A DNA stretch of 64,000 nt, from positions 184,104,001 to 184,168,000 of the forward strand of contig NC_092333.1 of the NCBI RefSeq assembly GCF_046630445.1, given 5' to 3'. Position numbers and translations under genes: made by a program. Shown piece after piece: positions 11,392 through 26,087 of the stretch. Positions within the stretch are counted from its first letter, which is position 1. Each line of letters opens with the position of its first letter. This DNA comes from Rutidosis leptorrhynchoides (taxonomy: Eukaryota; Streptophyta; Magnoliopsida; Asterales; Asteraceae). Below the pieces are notes generated by a model. It saw nothing but the letters and a program-made list of their open reading frames with translations. It was not told the origin of the DNA and made no database searches.

Positions 11392-12761
11392 ATGACTATT
11401 TTTCTGATATATTATTCCAGTTATATTTATTTACCCCAATTTTGTTCTTTATCTTCTTCTTCTTCACTATCATCAAAATCCAAATCGAACCAAAACAACT
11501 CAATTTTGTTATTAGTTTCCCAAAACGATTTTTATGATATAATATCCAACACAGAGATAGTTTACTTGTGATTTAATTGGGTAAAAAAATAAAAAAATAA
11601 AAAAAAGAGCTGCTCGTCGCTGCTATTTAATAAAAAAAAATTTAATTTTTGCACCTTGATCACGTAATGGACTATGCCTATACATGAAATAACTTGTAAA
11701 ACTTTCATAGAAACTATTGGCATCGTCAATTGGACTGGAAACAACAAAACGAATTCAAATTTTGCGATGAACGATTCGTTTGACTTTTTGAAATAAAAGT
11801 TTGACTCGAAAATTAAAGCTCGATATTAAGAATTGAGACTTGGGATTTTGCAGAACGATTACTTAGAGGATTCCTAACAAGAATGCATTTATGAATTTTG
11901 TTAATTGATTCGATTTGTAATTTTGAACAAAAAGTAGAAACATGATGAACCGTCGGTTTTTAAAAAAAAACTTTAAAATAAAAAAAAAATAACACTCCTT
12001 CAATTCTGATTGTAGAGGGTGAATGTTATAACACTTAGTGTATTCGACAAATCCAAGTAGAAGAAACAAAGTTTAAAAAGGCAGAAAATGATGGATAACC
12101 AATTTGTACCAATTTTCAACTTATTAATATTTATAATTAATAAAAATAATCCTATTAATAATGATTAATAATAATACAGAATTAATATTAATAAATAAAT
12201 AAAAAAACATCATAGTACTTGTTAATAAAAATCATCATAATAATAATATTTAGAATAATAATACAAATAGTTTTAATAATGTTTATAATGATATTCTTAA
12301 TAATAATATATATAATTTGCTTTATTTTTATGATAATAATTATAATAATGATAACATATAATAATAATAATTCTTAATGATAATACTTAATAATAATACT
12401 AATATAACAATTTATAGATATCAAATCTTATGCATATATATACTATATATTAATTTACTGCTATTAATAATACTGATATCAAAATTAATAATGAAAGTAA
12501 TAATAACTATATTCTAACTCATAATTAGATTTAGTATAATAATATTACATTTTATTAATTATGTAATATTTGATAGCTATATATATTGAATATTTAATAT
12601 TTATTACAATATACATATAATAATAATTTTTGTATATAAATCATATATAGATATCTATACATATATATAATAACATCATTAGCTTATATACTATTTTATA
12701 TCTCTAATTCAAACCATTAATTTGTATTTTATCATTTCAAATTATTGTATATATATCTATT

Positions 12762-12886
<125 letters not shown>

Positions 12887-14706
12887 CAACAATGGTTCGT
12901 GAATCGTCGAGGATGGTCAAAGGTTAATTGTTTACATGAATATAGTTTCAAAACTTTCGAGACTCAACATTACAGATCTTGCTTATCGTGTCGAAATCAA
13001 GTAAGATTCAAGTTTAAATTTGGTCAGAAATTCCCGGGTCATCACAGTACCTACCCGTTAAAGAAATTTCGTCCCGAAATTTGAGTGAGGTCATCATGGC
13101 TAACAATAAATATGTTTTCCTGACGAATATGAGCTGATAAATAGAGTTTTATCATTATTGAATAATACAGATAAAATAATTCGATTATTCGAAGAGCACG
13201 AATGAAGCTATCACAAAAGAGTGAAATGAATAAATGAAGTTTCGTTTTAACTTTTGACGTTGTCTTGGTTGAATTCCGGAATTCAAGGGATATAAAGAAA
13301 ATCTTCGAAATCTAAAAGATTTGATTCTTCGACGAATAAGGAAATTAAGATCTCTATAATTAAATACGGTGATCTGCCTCGATTACTCTGTCTGATATTT
13401 CCATTATAAATTAATCTCCTCCGTTCCATTATTCTCACCATTCCTATAATATCTTTCTTAGTTCATACATCCAAAAGATTGTGAAAATGCTTAGTCCAGT
13501 TCTAATCCCTAATATTTTCATATTTATCATTTCTGTCATCCTTCTTTTCAATCTTCCACCAGAAAAATCTGTTTACTTTTAATATAACCTTGGGGTGATA
13601 CTATTCTTAATTATGCCGTGTCTTTATATTGCTATTCCTATTAATATCCACGGTTTGTAACCTCCGTGTTGTTGTTGGGCTTTATATCTTCTCTTATATT
13701 TTGGAGCTCTTTGCCTTTTTATTCTACTCTCGACCTCTAGTAAAGCGAGTAGTGGTCCAGAATTTGTAAATATGGAGTTTCGAATGAAATTAATGTTCTA
13801 AACAAGAAAGAACGTAATAGCACGATTTGATTTGTCAAATTACCAAAATCATTGAGAATAGAACTATCAAGAATATATTTCCTTGATATGTTCAGAAGTT
13901 AAGCAGAATGAAAGAGTTATGTAACATGGCACATGATGACGTTATGATCTGTGAATCATCATGTCCCATTAGAAACTCAGCATGACTTACTGTAATATAA
14001 TCACGTTGATCAAGTGTCATTATATTATACTAATTCATGCATTAATTTCTTTACATTTTTCCAGAATTCATTCATAAATTAAACTTAGATTTTACAGAAG
14101 TTTCCAATATAATGAAACACAGGAAGCACGAAGAGGTGTATAATTTCGGACGAGAATATTTATGAAAATATCCTCAGAAATATCAAAGATATTTATGATG
14201 ATATTTTAGAATTTCCAAGTTCGATGGTTGATGAAGAAAAAAAAAATTCCGCAAGATTTTAACATGAGTTCGGAGCAAGATATTCTCTAAAGATTTCAAC
14301 GGATCCAGAATTACCTGGATTCTTTGAATATAGGGTATGATCCTTGTATTTGTCCTTGGTCTCCTTCGTGGTTGGCTCAATCCGTTTTTTTTTCCAGTTC
14401 TAACTTTTCTGAGCTTTTCCAACATACTATTCTTTATCATCAAACTTCTGATGATTAAGGTCGTTTACGGTTGTCTACGGTTTCTGCTGCTTCATTAAGC
14501 TTTTTCAACATTCAAAGTATTGATTTGTAGACTGAGCACTTTTCAGAATTTTAGAATGAAAGATCATAATTTGAAGAGATGAATGTTATACATATAACTG
14601 TTGATGTAGATATGATGTGAGTTTTCAAAGTACTGATTGCTGATTCCCGGTAATTGATATGTCAGTTCTCGTTACAAGATGCGGATGAGTATATGATAGG
14701 GTTTCA

Positions 14707-14963
14707 ATGAATAAATATAATGATTTATCAGAGAGATTTAAGTCAAGGAGTAACGAGGTTGCTGGTACGTCTGCTGGTAATATGGTGGAATATAAATGGT
14801 TCCCCGGTAACAATAAAAGAGCACACATATAAATCAAGGTTATAATAAGGTTGTTTCGAACGAACAGTCAAAGTTGACTTGCTGGAGTTGTGACAAAATT
14901 TGCTAATTTAGAAAGGGATTGCAAAGTTATTTTGGGTAATAATAACACTAAGAAATTAGCATA
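14707..14963 (+). pseudogene. Antisense copia-type gag remnant in LARD1
   Basis: Plus-strand reading starts MNKYNDLSERFK and contains GTSAGNMV and GNNKR, then a stop. Downstream is a zinc-knuckle relic LTCWSCDKI, then FRKGLQ after a break, and GNNNTKKLA. The basic stretch, CX2C knuckle and short basic tail are the layout of a Ty1/copia gag C-terminus. It runs against the direction of the element itself. The same remnant is better kept in LARD2 (47500-47745). Confidence 0.55.
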
Positions 14964-16091
14964 GCTACGTTTTAAACGTTTCTCAGGTGAATAGCTATAT
15001 GCATCAATCGTTTCTTCCGTAGATGATTTGTGGTTGGTTCATCCTCTCGATTGAGGTATTTTCAAGAACTTATGAAGGATTTGAACGCAGATTGTAATCA
15101 TCGAGATACAAATGAGGTTTAAGATGAAATCAAGTGGCAAACTTAAAGAATTGTTTAGTTTTATATGTTATAATCAATATTTTAATTCATTTTAATTGTC
15201 CAATGTTGGCAGTTCACATTCGATAGTCCACAGTTAACAGTCCAATAATTTATATATAGTTTAATATATAATATTCGAATTAATTAATACGTATCGTGAC
15301 CCGTGTACATGTCTCAGACTCGATTACAACTCAAACTATATATATTATTGTAGAATCAACCTCAACCCTGTATAGCGAACTCTAACATTACAGCATATAG
15401 AGTGTCTGTGGTGATTCCAAATAATATATATAGATGCGTCGATATGATATGTCAAAACCTTGTATACGTGTCCCGATATTTAAAGTGCGTAAAATAAATA
15501 ACAGAAATTAAATGACGATAAATTAAATTGCGAGAATTAAAATTGAGATAAATAAAATGCGATAAATAAATTGCGATAAATAAAAGGTAATACGGAATTA
15601 ACAGTTAGCTAGGAACAGTTAGCTAGGATTTTGTTAGCGTGGATTCTTAATAGAATTTCTCATAGTTAATTTTTTTGTTTCTAACAAATTTTATTTTTGT
15701 CCAATGTTTTCTTCATTATGCCACTTGTTGGATTCTGATAGGTAAAAATCCAAATATGAAATTGAATGAAAATGGTTTTTCTGCTGTGAACGGATACGTA
15801 TATCTGTAGATGTACATAGGATAGTAAATGACCGTTGAATCAGATTCAAAGAATGTACAGTGCAACTTATTAATGTGAAATCTAAATATTTCTCGGGTAT
15901 TACCTACCCGTTAAAATATTTTCACCATTAACAGTTTGTACAAAAGAATTTTTAATTACAAACTTTATGAAAATATACTTTCATATATATATTTTTTTCA
16001 GATGTAATATAGGTTTAATGAGTTAATATGATATTAATCTCATTTGGTTTACCGTTAGAAAAAGAATATATAATCTCTAAAACATTAGAGA

Positions 16092-16689
16092 TTACATAAT
16101 CGCCATGTCGAATGAAGATAAATGATGTAGAACGTCATGTAGAACGATGATTATGCTCGAGGTACAGATTGTGATGTTGATGCATGTGTTGTTAAAGGTA
16201 CTGGTATTGATGTTGGTGGTACTGTTGGTGCCGTTGATGTTACTGAAGCTGGTATGTTTTGCACCATATTTTTTCAAGGCTACAATTTGGGCGCGTAGTT
16301 CGTTGACTTAATACTCCGGGATGATTGTCGGTAAGAACAGGCGAATGAATAAGGTTTAGAATCTGAGTTATGATATAGTCGTGGCGAGATATTCGAGAAA
16401 TGAATGTGAGAATGGTGTTTCGAATAGGTTCGCCGGTAAGTGCTTCAGGTTCTTTCGCCAAGAGGTGATTTCGGTTGATGGAAAGGATCACATTCTTCTT
16501 GTCTCCATCGATTAAGTCGACTACAAACTCAGCCCCATTTCATCCAGAATTGATGATGGTTGATTGGTTGATTCATTCCGGTGACGCTGTTTCTGGAGCT
16601 TAGGTGAACATCCATGTCAGAATAGCTGTCGAAATAACCATCGAAATGACTATCAGAATATGAGGAATCGAACTGGTTGAGGGATTCAT
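16092..16689 (-). pseudogene. Pre-gag-like reading frame of LARD1, decayed
   Basis: It lies on the minus strand about 410 bases downstream of the primer-binding site, where element B has its extra ORF. It starts MNPSTSS. A Ser/Asp/Tyr-rich stretch (DSSYSDSHF) follows in a shifted frame, and then an open segment at 16240-16491 with EALTGEPIRNTILTFISRI and HDYIITQILNLI. Frameshifts and stops break it. The homologue in LARD2 is at 48900-49468. No known domain recognised. Confidence 0.45.
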
Positions 16690-17100
16690 CTTGTACGATC
16701 AGATGAAGGATTTTTGATAGATTATAGGATGTAGATTAGTACCCTGCAACACATAAATTACATACGCATATATAATACTAAAATCCCATAAGTTACGGAG
16801 GAATCTACGGAAGCTGTCAGACAAAGGTAACAATAACATATACGCTAAGATATGAATTAGCAGATACGCTAAGATATGAATTTGTCTATACACTATTCAT
16901 ACAATCAATGCAGCAAGACGTGTCTAGACTAAGAATGATAAGCTGGTAATTTCCTAAGGATGATAAGTAGGTAATTTTCGACACAAAATGATAAGTAAAA
17001 CTTTTGACATGCAGACACGGTCGAAGTCCAGACTCACTAATGCATCCCAATGACTTATCAGTTAGACACACTAATGCAGACCTGGTTTGCTAAGACCACC

Positions 17101-17112
17101 ATTCTGATACCA
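17101..17112 (-). other. Primer-binding site of LARD1 (tRNA-iMet, degenerate)
   Basis: Minus strand TGGTATCAGAAT, two bases from the LTR. The iMet-type site is TGGTATCAGAGC; the last two bases differ here. LARD2 has the full match. Confidence 0.85.
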
Positions 17113-18013
17113 ACTGAAAGGACCCGTTCATATACATTATAAACGATTCACAATAGTTGATTACATCGCGAGGTATTTGACCTCTATATGATACATTTTA
17201 CAAACATTGCATTCGTTTTTAAAAGACAAACTTTCATTTCATCGAAAGTTGACGGCATGCATACCATTTCATAATATATCCAACTATAATTGACTTAATA
17301 ATAATCATGATGAACTCTACGACTCGAATGCAACGTCTTTTGAAATATGTCATGAATGACTCCAAGTAATATCTCTAAAATGAACAAATGCACAGCGGAA
17401 GATTTCTTTAATACCTGAGAATAAACATGCTTTCAAGTGTCAACCAAAAGGTTGGTGAGTTCATTAGTTTAACATAAACATTCATTATCATCATTTTAAT
17501 AGACCACAAGATTTTCATTTCTCATAAAATATACGTCCCATGCATAGAGATAAAAATAATCATTTATATGGATTGAACACCTGGTAACCGACATTAACAA
17601 GATGCATATAAGAATATCCCCTATCATTCCAGGAAATCCTTCGGACATGATAAAAACAACATCGAAGTACTAAAGCATCCGGTACTTTGAATGGGGTTCG
17701 TTAGGCCCAATAGATCTATCTTTAGGATTCGCGTCAATTAGTAGATCGGTTTACTAATTCTTAGGTTACCAAGCAAAAAGGGGCATATTCGGCTTCGATC
17801 ATTCAACCATATAATGTAGTTTCGATTACTTGTGTCTATTTCGTAAAACAGTTATAAAAGCAGCGCATGTATTCTCAGTCCCAAAAATATATATTGCAAA
17901 AGCATTTAAAAAGGGAGTAATGAAACTCACAATACTGTATTTTGTAGTAAAAATACATATGACGACATTGAACAATGCAGGGTTGGCCTCGGATTCACGA
18001 ACCTATTATCATT

Positions 18014-18016
<3 letters not shown>

Positions 18017-18088
<72 letters not shown>
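18017..18088. repeat. (TA)n microsatellite
   Basis: About 72 bases. The left LTR has only a few TA units at the same place (near 10180). Confidence 0.97.
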
Positions 18089-18093
<5 letters not shown>

Positions 18094-18232
18094 CATATAC
18101 TTGTGATCGAACTAATATATATGTATATATAAATTTATTAGTTATATCCTTTTTATATGTTTCATATATTCACTTTGTTATATAAAAATATTAATTTTCG
18201 TTATGTTATACGTATTAAATATATTTTTAATA

Positions 18233-18235
<3 letters not shown>

Positions 18236-18319
<84 letters not shown>
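18236..18319. repeat. (TA)n microsatellite
   Basis: About 84 bases. The left LTR has a short tract here (near 10338). Confidence 0.97.
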
Positions 18320-18321
<2 letters not shown>

Positions 18322-18955
18322 TTTGTATATTATTAATAGTAGTTATAATAATATCAACATAATATTAATAGTGGTAAAAAATTGATAATAATTATAATAC
18401 TTATTATTACTAGTAAAGATAATAATGTTAATAATTCTATTAATGATTATATTAATGATATTAATAATAACTGTAAAAATGTTAATTATAATGTTATTGG
18501 TAGTAATTATAATGATACTTAATAATTTTAACAATAATAATAATGATCATACAATTTTAAATAAAATTATAGGTTTATAATGATAATACTTTTTGTAATA
18601 ATGATAATAATAATACTTTATGATAAAAAAAATTACTACTAATCATAATTATATCAACAATATCAATAATGATAATATTTATACTCATGTTAGTGATAAC
18701 TATAATAATTCTATAAATTTTAAAATGATACTAATAATTATGATACTTGTAACTGTAAGAATAATAAATATAATTCCAATATTAATTATAATACTAGTAA
18801 TAATAATAAGATAATAATAGTACTAATAACAATAATATTAGTAATGATAATACTAATAATTTTTAAGTGTTAATACTAGTAATAATAATGATACTACAAC
18901 TTAATAATAATAATTTTAACAATAATGATTAATACTAGCAATAACAATAACAATC

Positions 18956-19058
<103 letters not shown>

Positions 19059-20893
19059 GGAAATTAAATGACTACCTCATAAGGATCTTTTTTTTTTTAA
19101 ATGTATTGTCGCGAACTGGAATCGAACTCGTGACCTCCCATTCACAAGCACACCCCATTAACCATTCCTCCATGTTAGTTTTTCTTAATATATCTCATCT
19201 TATATCTATATATCCTGTATCTGTTTAATCCTAATTTCTTCTTCTCTAAAAAAAATATATATAAATGCTCCAAATGAGAATTGAACCGATGATCTGCTGG
19301 TAATCTAACAACACTCCTAACCATGGCTCCATGACTATTTTTATGATATATTATTCTAGTTATATTTATTTACCCCAATTTCGTTCTCTATCTTCTTCTT
19401 CACTATCATCAAAATCCAAATCGAACCAAAACAACTCAATTTTGTTATTAGTTTCCCAAAACAATTTTTATGATATAATATCCAACACAGAGATAGTTTA
19501 CTTGTGATTTAATTGGGTAAAAAAATAAAAAAAACAAAAAAAAAACAGAGCTGCTCGTCGCTGCTATTTAATAAAATTTTTTTTAATTTTTGCACCTTGA
19601 TTACGTAATGGACTCTGCCTATACATGAAATAACTTGTAAAACGTTCATTGAAACTATTGGCATCATCAATTGGACTGGAAACAACAAAACGAATTCAAA
19701 TTTTGCGATGAACGATTCGTTTGACTTTTTGAAATAAAAGTTTGACTCGAAAATTAAAGCTCGATATTATGAATTGAGACTTGGGATTTTGCAGAACGAT
19801 TACTTAGAGGATTCCTAACAAGAATGCATTTATGAATTTTGTTAATTGATTCGATTTGTAATTTTGAACAAAAAGTAGAAACATGATGAACCGTCGGTTT
19901 AAAAAAAATACTTAAAAAAAAAAAAATAACACTCCTTCAATTCTGATTGTAGAGGGTGAATGTTATAACACTTAGTGTAGTCGACAAATCCAAGTAGAAG
20001 AAACAAAGTTTAAAAAGGCAGAAAATGATGGATAACCAATTTTTACCAATTTTCAACTTATTAATATTTATAATTAATAAAAATAATCCTATTAATAATG
20101 ATTAATAATAATACAGAATTAATATTAATAAATAAATAAAAAAAAACATCATATTACTTGTTAATAAAAATCATCATAATAATAATATTTAGAATAATGA
20201 TACAAATAGTTTTAATAATGTTTATAATGATATTCTTAATAATAATATATATAATTTGTTCTATTTTTATGATAATAATTAAAATAATGATAACATATAA
20301 TAATAATAATTCTTAATGATAATACTTAATAATAATACTGATATAACAATTTATAGATATCAAATCTTATGCATATATATACTATATATTAATTTACTGC
20401 TATTAATAATACTGATATCAAAATTAATAATGAAAGTAATAATAACTATATTTTAAACCATAATTAGATTTAGTATAATAATATTACATTTTATTAATTA
20501 TGTAATATTTGATAGCTATATTTATATTGAATATTTAATATTTATTACAATATACATAAAATAATAATTTTTGTATATAAATCATATATAGATATCTATA
20601 CATATATATAATAACATCATTAGCTTATATACTATTTTTTATCTTTAATTCAAACCATTAATTTGTATTTTATCATTTCAAATTATTGTATATATATCTA
20701 TTTATATTATATATATATTTGTATATTTATTTACAACAATGGTTCGTGAATCGTCGAGGATGGTCAAAGGTTAATTGTTTACATGAATATAGTTTCAAAA
20801 ATTTCGAGACTCAACATTACAGATCTTGCTTATCGTGTCGAAATCAAGTAAGATTCAAGTTTAAATTTGGTCGGAAATTCCCGAGTCATCACA

Positions 20894-22936
20894 GTAATGG
20901 TGCCAAATTTTCAACGCATGAACAACCGCCGCCAACTCAAGATCATGAGTTGGATATCTCGTTTCGTGTTCCTTTAATTGTCGAGAGGCATACTCGATGA
21001 CTTTACCTCGTTGCATTAGAACACAACCGATCCCATTTAAAGAAGCATCACAATAAACCGTAATGTCTTCTACACCTTCCGGCAACACTAAAATCGGAGC
21101 TTGACATAACTTCTCTTTTAACAATTGGAAAGCAATTTCTTGCTCGTTTTCCCAATTAAATCTCGCGTTCTTTCTCGTTAACTTTGTCAATGGAGAAGCG
21201 ATTTTAGAAAATTCTTGGATAAACCGACGATAATAACCGGCCAATCCGAGAAAACTTCGGATTTCCGTAGGCGTAGTCGGTCGTCCCCAACTCTTCACCG
21301 TCTCAATCTTCCCCGGATCTACTTGAATACCATCCTTGTTCACAATATGGCCAAGGAATTGAACTTCCCTTAGCCAAAATTCACATTTGGAGAATTTTGC
21401 ATACAACTTCTCCTTCCGCAACGTCTTCAACACACCACGCAAATGATGTTCATGTTCCTTCATACTCTTCGAATAGACAAGTATGTCTTCAATGAACACA
21501 ATCACCGACTTGTCCAACATAGGTTGGAACACTCGGTTCATAAGATCCATGAATGCCGTCGGTGCATTCGTAAGACCGAAAGGCATAACTACAAACTCGT
21601 AATGCCCGTAACGCGTTCGAAAAGCCGTTTTCTCAATATCTTCCTCACGGACCCGCATTTGGTGATAGCCGGACCGAAGGTCAATCTTAGAGAAATACGT
21701 TGCACCTTGGAGTTGGTCAAACAAATCGTCAATCCGAGGCAATGGATAACGATTCTTTATCATCACTTTATTCAACTCCCGATAATCGATGCACATCCGC
21801 ATACTACCATCCTTCTTCTTCACGAATAAAACCGGAGCGCCCCATGGTGAAGCACTCGATCGAATAAAATCCTTTTCAAACAACTCTAGGGTTTGATTTA
21901 ACAACTCTTGCATCTCCGTTGGTGCTAAATGATAAGGAGTTTTAGCAATGGGAGTAGCCCCCGGAACCAACTCAATGCAAAATTCAACTTGTCTTTCCGC
22001 CGAAACACCCGGTAATTCATTCGGAAAAACGTCTTTGAATTCACTAACCACCGAAATTTCACGAATGGATGGTGGTTCTTCACGAGTATCAACTACATGG
22101 GCAAGAAAATCCATGCCACCACTAACAAGAAAATGACGTGTCCGTGCATAAGTGCATAGTGGCACAAGTCTTCTCCGTGTCTCGCCATGAATAATTAACT
22201 CTCCCCCACTTGGGGTCTTCACACGAATAGATTTTTCATGGCATGCAATATCGGCCCTATAACGATCAAGCCAATCCATACCAACGACAATATCAAATTC
22301 ACCCAAGGTCATCGGGATAAGATCAATTTTAAACGTTTCAGAACCAAACACAATATCACAATCATTACACACATCAACCCCTAGCACTGTCTTACCATCC
22401 GCTATTTCAACTTCTACCGGATGACTCAACTTAGCTAGCGGCTTATTTAGTTTAGGCACGAATCTTGGAGAAACAAACGACAAATTAGGACCACTATCAA
22501 ATAGGATCCTTGCCGGATTAGAGTTAACCATGAAAGTACCTGAGACAACTTCATTGGATTGCTTGACTTCATCATTCGTCATCAAATAGTTGCAACCCCT
22601 AGCCGTGCCCGCCGCTTTCTCCAACCATTTAACATGATCGGTGTTCAAATCGGGGTACTCCGGCCTTCGGTGCCCTTCTTTACCACAATTATAACAAGTG
22701 AGTTTGGTTGTAGTAGATGGTTTGGTACAATCACGTGCCATATGTCCCCTTCGCCCACAATTGTGACAAGAATAAGGAAAAGCTCCGGAAGAACCTTTCT
22801 TCACACTACCGACACTCTCGGTTGCACCTTTACTCTTCTTGCTCGAATGACTAGTAGCTTCGAACTTCCTCTTGCCAAAAGTAAAGCCACTCTTTCTCAA
22901 AGCGAGCGACTCAAAACCTTTGGCCATATCAAACAA
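20894..22936 (-). pseudogene. Element A gag end, protease, reverse transcriptase, RNase H (5' part of pol)
   Basis: One long open frame of about 680 codons on the minus strand, ending at the LARD1 insertion. Order: two CCHC knuckles ([14 protein letters not shown] and [14 protein letters not shown], the last cysteine of the second lost); retropepsin with [11 protein letters not shown], where the family has DSGA; reverse transcriptase with [19 protein letters not shown] and [12 protein letters not shown]; and the catalytic box VFIEDIL, where the family has an Asp-Asp pair; then RNase H with [16 protein letters not shown]. The frame is open, yet two catalytic motifs carry substitutions likely to harm activity. 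Translation past 20898 enters the LTR of LARD1 and is meaningless. Confidence 0.93.
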
Positions 22937-23699
22937 CTCATCAAACTTTTCACCACGTTTACACTAATCTTATCTTGATGGTTGTCGTTCAAGATTCGAT
23001 AGAAGTCTTCCTTCAACATTTTATCTTTCCCGACATACTCCGGGCAAAATTGGGTCTTTGACAAGGAAACGGATTTGAGAGTGTTCAAATCCATCGACCC
23101 TTACCTCAAGGCACGCAACTCGTCCTTAAGTCTAGTAAGATCGGCCGAAGTTGGGTACTCATTGTAAAATTCCGCCTTGAACTCGTCCCAAGTGAAATCC
23201 ATAAATTGTTCTTCACCGTAAAGTTGGATTTTTCGTCCCATCACAACTTGGCATCACCCCGTAACATGCTACAACCATACCTCGTCTTCTTTTCGAGAGG
23301 ACATTCACAAGTTCAAAAAGCCCCCTCCATATCAGAGATCCAACGATTGCTTTTTAGCGGATCCCTTTCGCCATCAAAAGTGTGAGGTTGAGAATCCTTG
23401 AAATTCTTATAAAAGAAGTCCCACCTTCCCACATTGTCTTCTTGTAGAACAAGCTTAACTTGTACCTTAACCATATTGACTACTTGCACGTCAATTGAAT
23501 CTAGAAACATTTTCCTAACGTCTTTGAGAAACTCTGCTTTTTGACGTTTGAAGATGGCCTCAACTTTGGCCGTGAACTCAACATCCTCACTCGTACCTCC
23601 ATCATTGTTCTCGGGTCCGTTTCTCGTCTTTATACTATAAAACGAAAATAGATTAAACAATGAAACGAGAGGACAAGACACAAATATATACATATACAC
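22937..23699 (-). pseudogene. Element A gag, N-terminal and middle part, broken
   Basis: The minus-strand open piece 23313-23699 holds the gag start region, with a charged helical stretch (FTAKVEAIFKRQKAEFLKDV) and the typical PHTFDGERDP. The piece 23102-23312 has no long frame. The piece 22897-23094 reads YVGKDKMLKEDFYRILND and is out of frame with the downstream frame, with a shift near 22945. The true start codon is uncertain; the upstream MYMYIF leader of the open piece does not look like gag. Retrotransposon gag forms the virus-like particle. Confidence 0.75.
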
Positions 23700-24003
23700 C
23701 TCACCGCCCCATCTTGCTCAACAATCGTGGTACACCGCTTGTTTGACACGATTTGAACCCTTAACAATGGTAGCTAGTCATTGTTACGCGATCACGTCGC
23801 ATTAACTTGCTAGTACGATGTCTGTCTCGCTTGATGATCGCAAAACACAACCCAAAACAATTAACTCATATTTAGTTCACATAAACCTAGGCATTAACCA
23901 ATTCCCGATCTGACCCGTCTCCTACAAGTCCCACATAAAGTGCATACATAATAAAGTCTAAGTCTAGGCACCTATCTCAAGTCGCCTAAATCCCTTAGAC
24001 CAT

Positions 24004-24015
24004 GCTCTGATACCA
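24004..24015 (-). other. Primer-binding site of element A (tRNA-iMet)
   Basis: Minus strand TGGTATCAGAGC, two bases inside the 5' LTR edge. Confidence 0.93.
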
Positions 24016-24017
24016 CT

Positions 24018-26087
24018 TGTAACAACCCGACTTCGATATACCAAAAACACGCTTAAAAAAATTTCTAAAGCAATACATCTGGATGGCGTCCAGTTATCTG
24101 GACTGCGTCCAGCAAAGAAGCCTTGGACGACGTCCAGAAGATCTGGACGGCATCCAAATGAACTGCCAGGTTCTGTTCTGGATATCCAACTTACATGAGC
24201 GGAAAACCCGCTTCCCGATACTTTTAAATGAAAACCTTTTCACAACATGTCAATATAAGTTAAACTAAGAGATTTCCACAATAAAATCAAGTTTTACAAC
24301 ATCGGGCCCACATTGGCCATTTTAAGAGTTTCATTCAAAAATACAAGTTTCGACCGTACTAGTTTAATTTCCAAACGACACTAGAGCATGGTGTTTGGGG
24401 TTAAACTACCCAAATCTTGGCCGAACTTCCAAAAAGCTAAACCCCCCGAGAGCCACTACTATTCCAAACGAATACCTTTGCCCTTGTCCACGCCGGAGCC
24501 TAAAAAGGTAAACAACGAGAGGGTAAGCTAAAGCTTAGTGAATGCAATAATTATACATATACATATATAACCTACTTACTTGCATTCACTTACACAATAC
24601 CGCATACAAGCTAGAAATTTGACAACTATGCAAACATTATGCATAAACCAATATCCGCAATTCATAATAAGCTAGCGACACCAAAAGCATATAGTTCACA
24701 ATTAAATATGCTAATACAAAATTCACACAACCATGGTTAACCAATCGTACAAGGGAACGGTACTTGCTAGAGACCATTGGAGTTCATAACATCCATTAGT
24801 GTACATACGACGCGTAATCACTAATCCCTCGGGTGATGTCTTGAACACCGCGACAATTTCACCCCCATGACAATGTGGTGTCTTGAACACCGACAATTCC
24901 ACATGTCAATCAAACCAATGAGTGGTGTCTTGAACACCGCGACAATTCCACTCCCATGACAATGTGTTGTCTTAAACACCGCAAACTATTCCACATGTCA
25001 ATCAAGCCAATGAGTGGTGTCTTAAACACCGCGACAATTCCACTCGTTACGTAGAATGTGGTGTCTTGAACACCGCGACAATTCCACATTCCACGCTACA
25101 TAAATAAATACATTATATACGTACACGCATAATTATTCCACTCACCTTACACGTCGGTGATGATTAAACACTTCCGTACACCTCAAAGCAAAGTACCTAA
25201 TACATTAAGTACATATATCAATTATTCATTCAAGTTGGTCAACCAACTTATTCGCCATACAAGTGCCATTTGGCCCATAGTGCAAACGTGACCCATTTGC
25301 ACCATTCATTCTAACACTAGGTCGGGATTATGTCAAACCCTTACCAACAATTCGATTATGGTCTTAATACACCTTTTAACACAAAGTTATCTCATTTTCG
25401 CACCCATTAACCCACTTAGTTCATCAAAGACTCATTTGACCCATTTCAAGGTTAACACACTCATTTGGGTCACTATCATACCCATATACACCCATTCACT
25501 TTAACCACTAAGTGTGCTAGAGATTTACTAACATTTAAGACCCATATACACAATTTAACATTTCAAAACCCTAGGTTAGTCATCTTTGAGTCCTCATGAC
25601 CCAAACTTACCCAAAAATCTCCAAAACACTAACAATTAGGTTTTATGTTCATTACTAACCCAAACCATAACCCTTAAACAATTAAAACAAGGAAATCAAG
25701 GTTAAGACTTACCACTACAATCAAAATGTAGCTAGGGACTAGATGAACAACTTTAGAACTCACACTAAGCCCCGATTCGACCTTCTTCTTCCTTGATTTG
25801 AGCTCTCTCACTCTAGATCTTTCTCTCTCTCTAGAATTCAAGTGGAAAGGGATAAGGTTGGTGAAAGTGGTGTAAATGAGGCTCCCCCAACTGATCTAGT
25901 GCCTTAAATTCGTCCACAAAGTGAAAATACCAAAATACCCCTTTGTAATATCTAAAAACAAAACAGCTGGCTCGCCAGTTCATCTGGACGGCGTCCAGTT
26001 ATCTGGACGGCGTCCAGCCCTTCAAATTTGGACGGCGTCCCAACATTTGGACGGCGTCCCAGCCTTCTGAGAAAACAGGATCTTACA
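24018..26087 (-). repeat. 5' LTR of element A
   Basis: 2070 bp, partner of 5505-7573, with the same palindrome clusters (24077-24154, 25982-26062) and hairpin minisatellite (24832-25090). Several substitutions fall within the palindromes. Confidence 0.95.

Larger units (their letters stand above)
13047..17114 (-). other. Internal region of LARD1
   Basis: No reverse transcriptase, integrase or protease. It starts at the left with the chromovirus-like box beside the LTR. It contains a plus-strand (antisense) gag remnant at 14707-14963 and a minus-strand pre-gag-like frame at 16092-16689. The rest shows nothing recognisable. Confidence 0.85.

Noticed and set aside
20861..20893. Extension of the element A pol frame past the RNase H segment
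   Set aside because: This part reads into the LTR of LARD1. The real continuation lies at 9277 and below.
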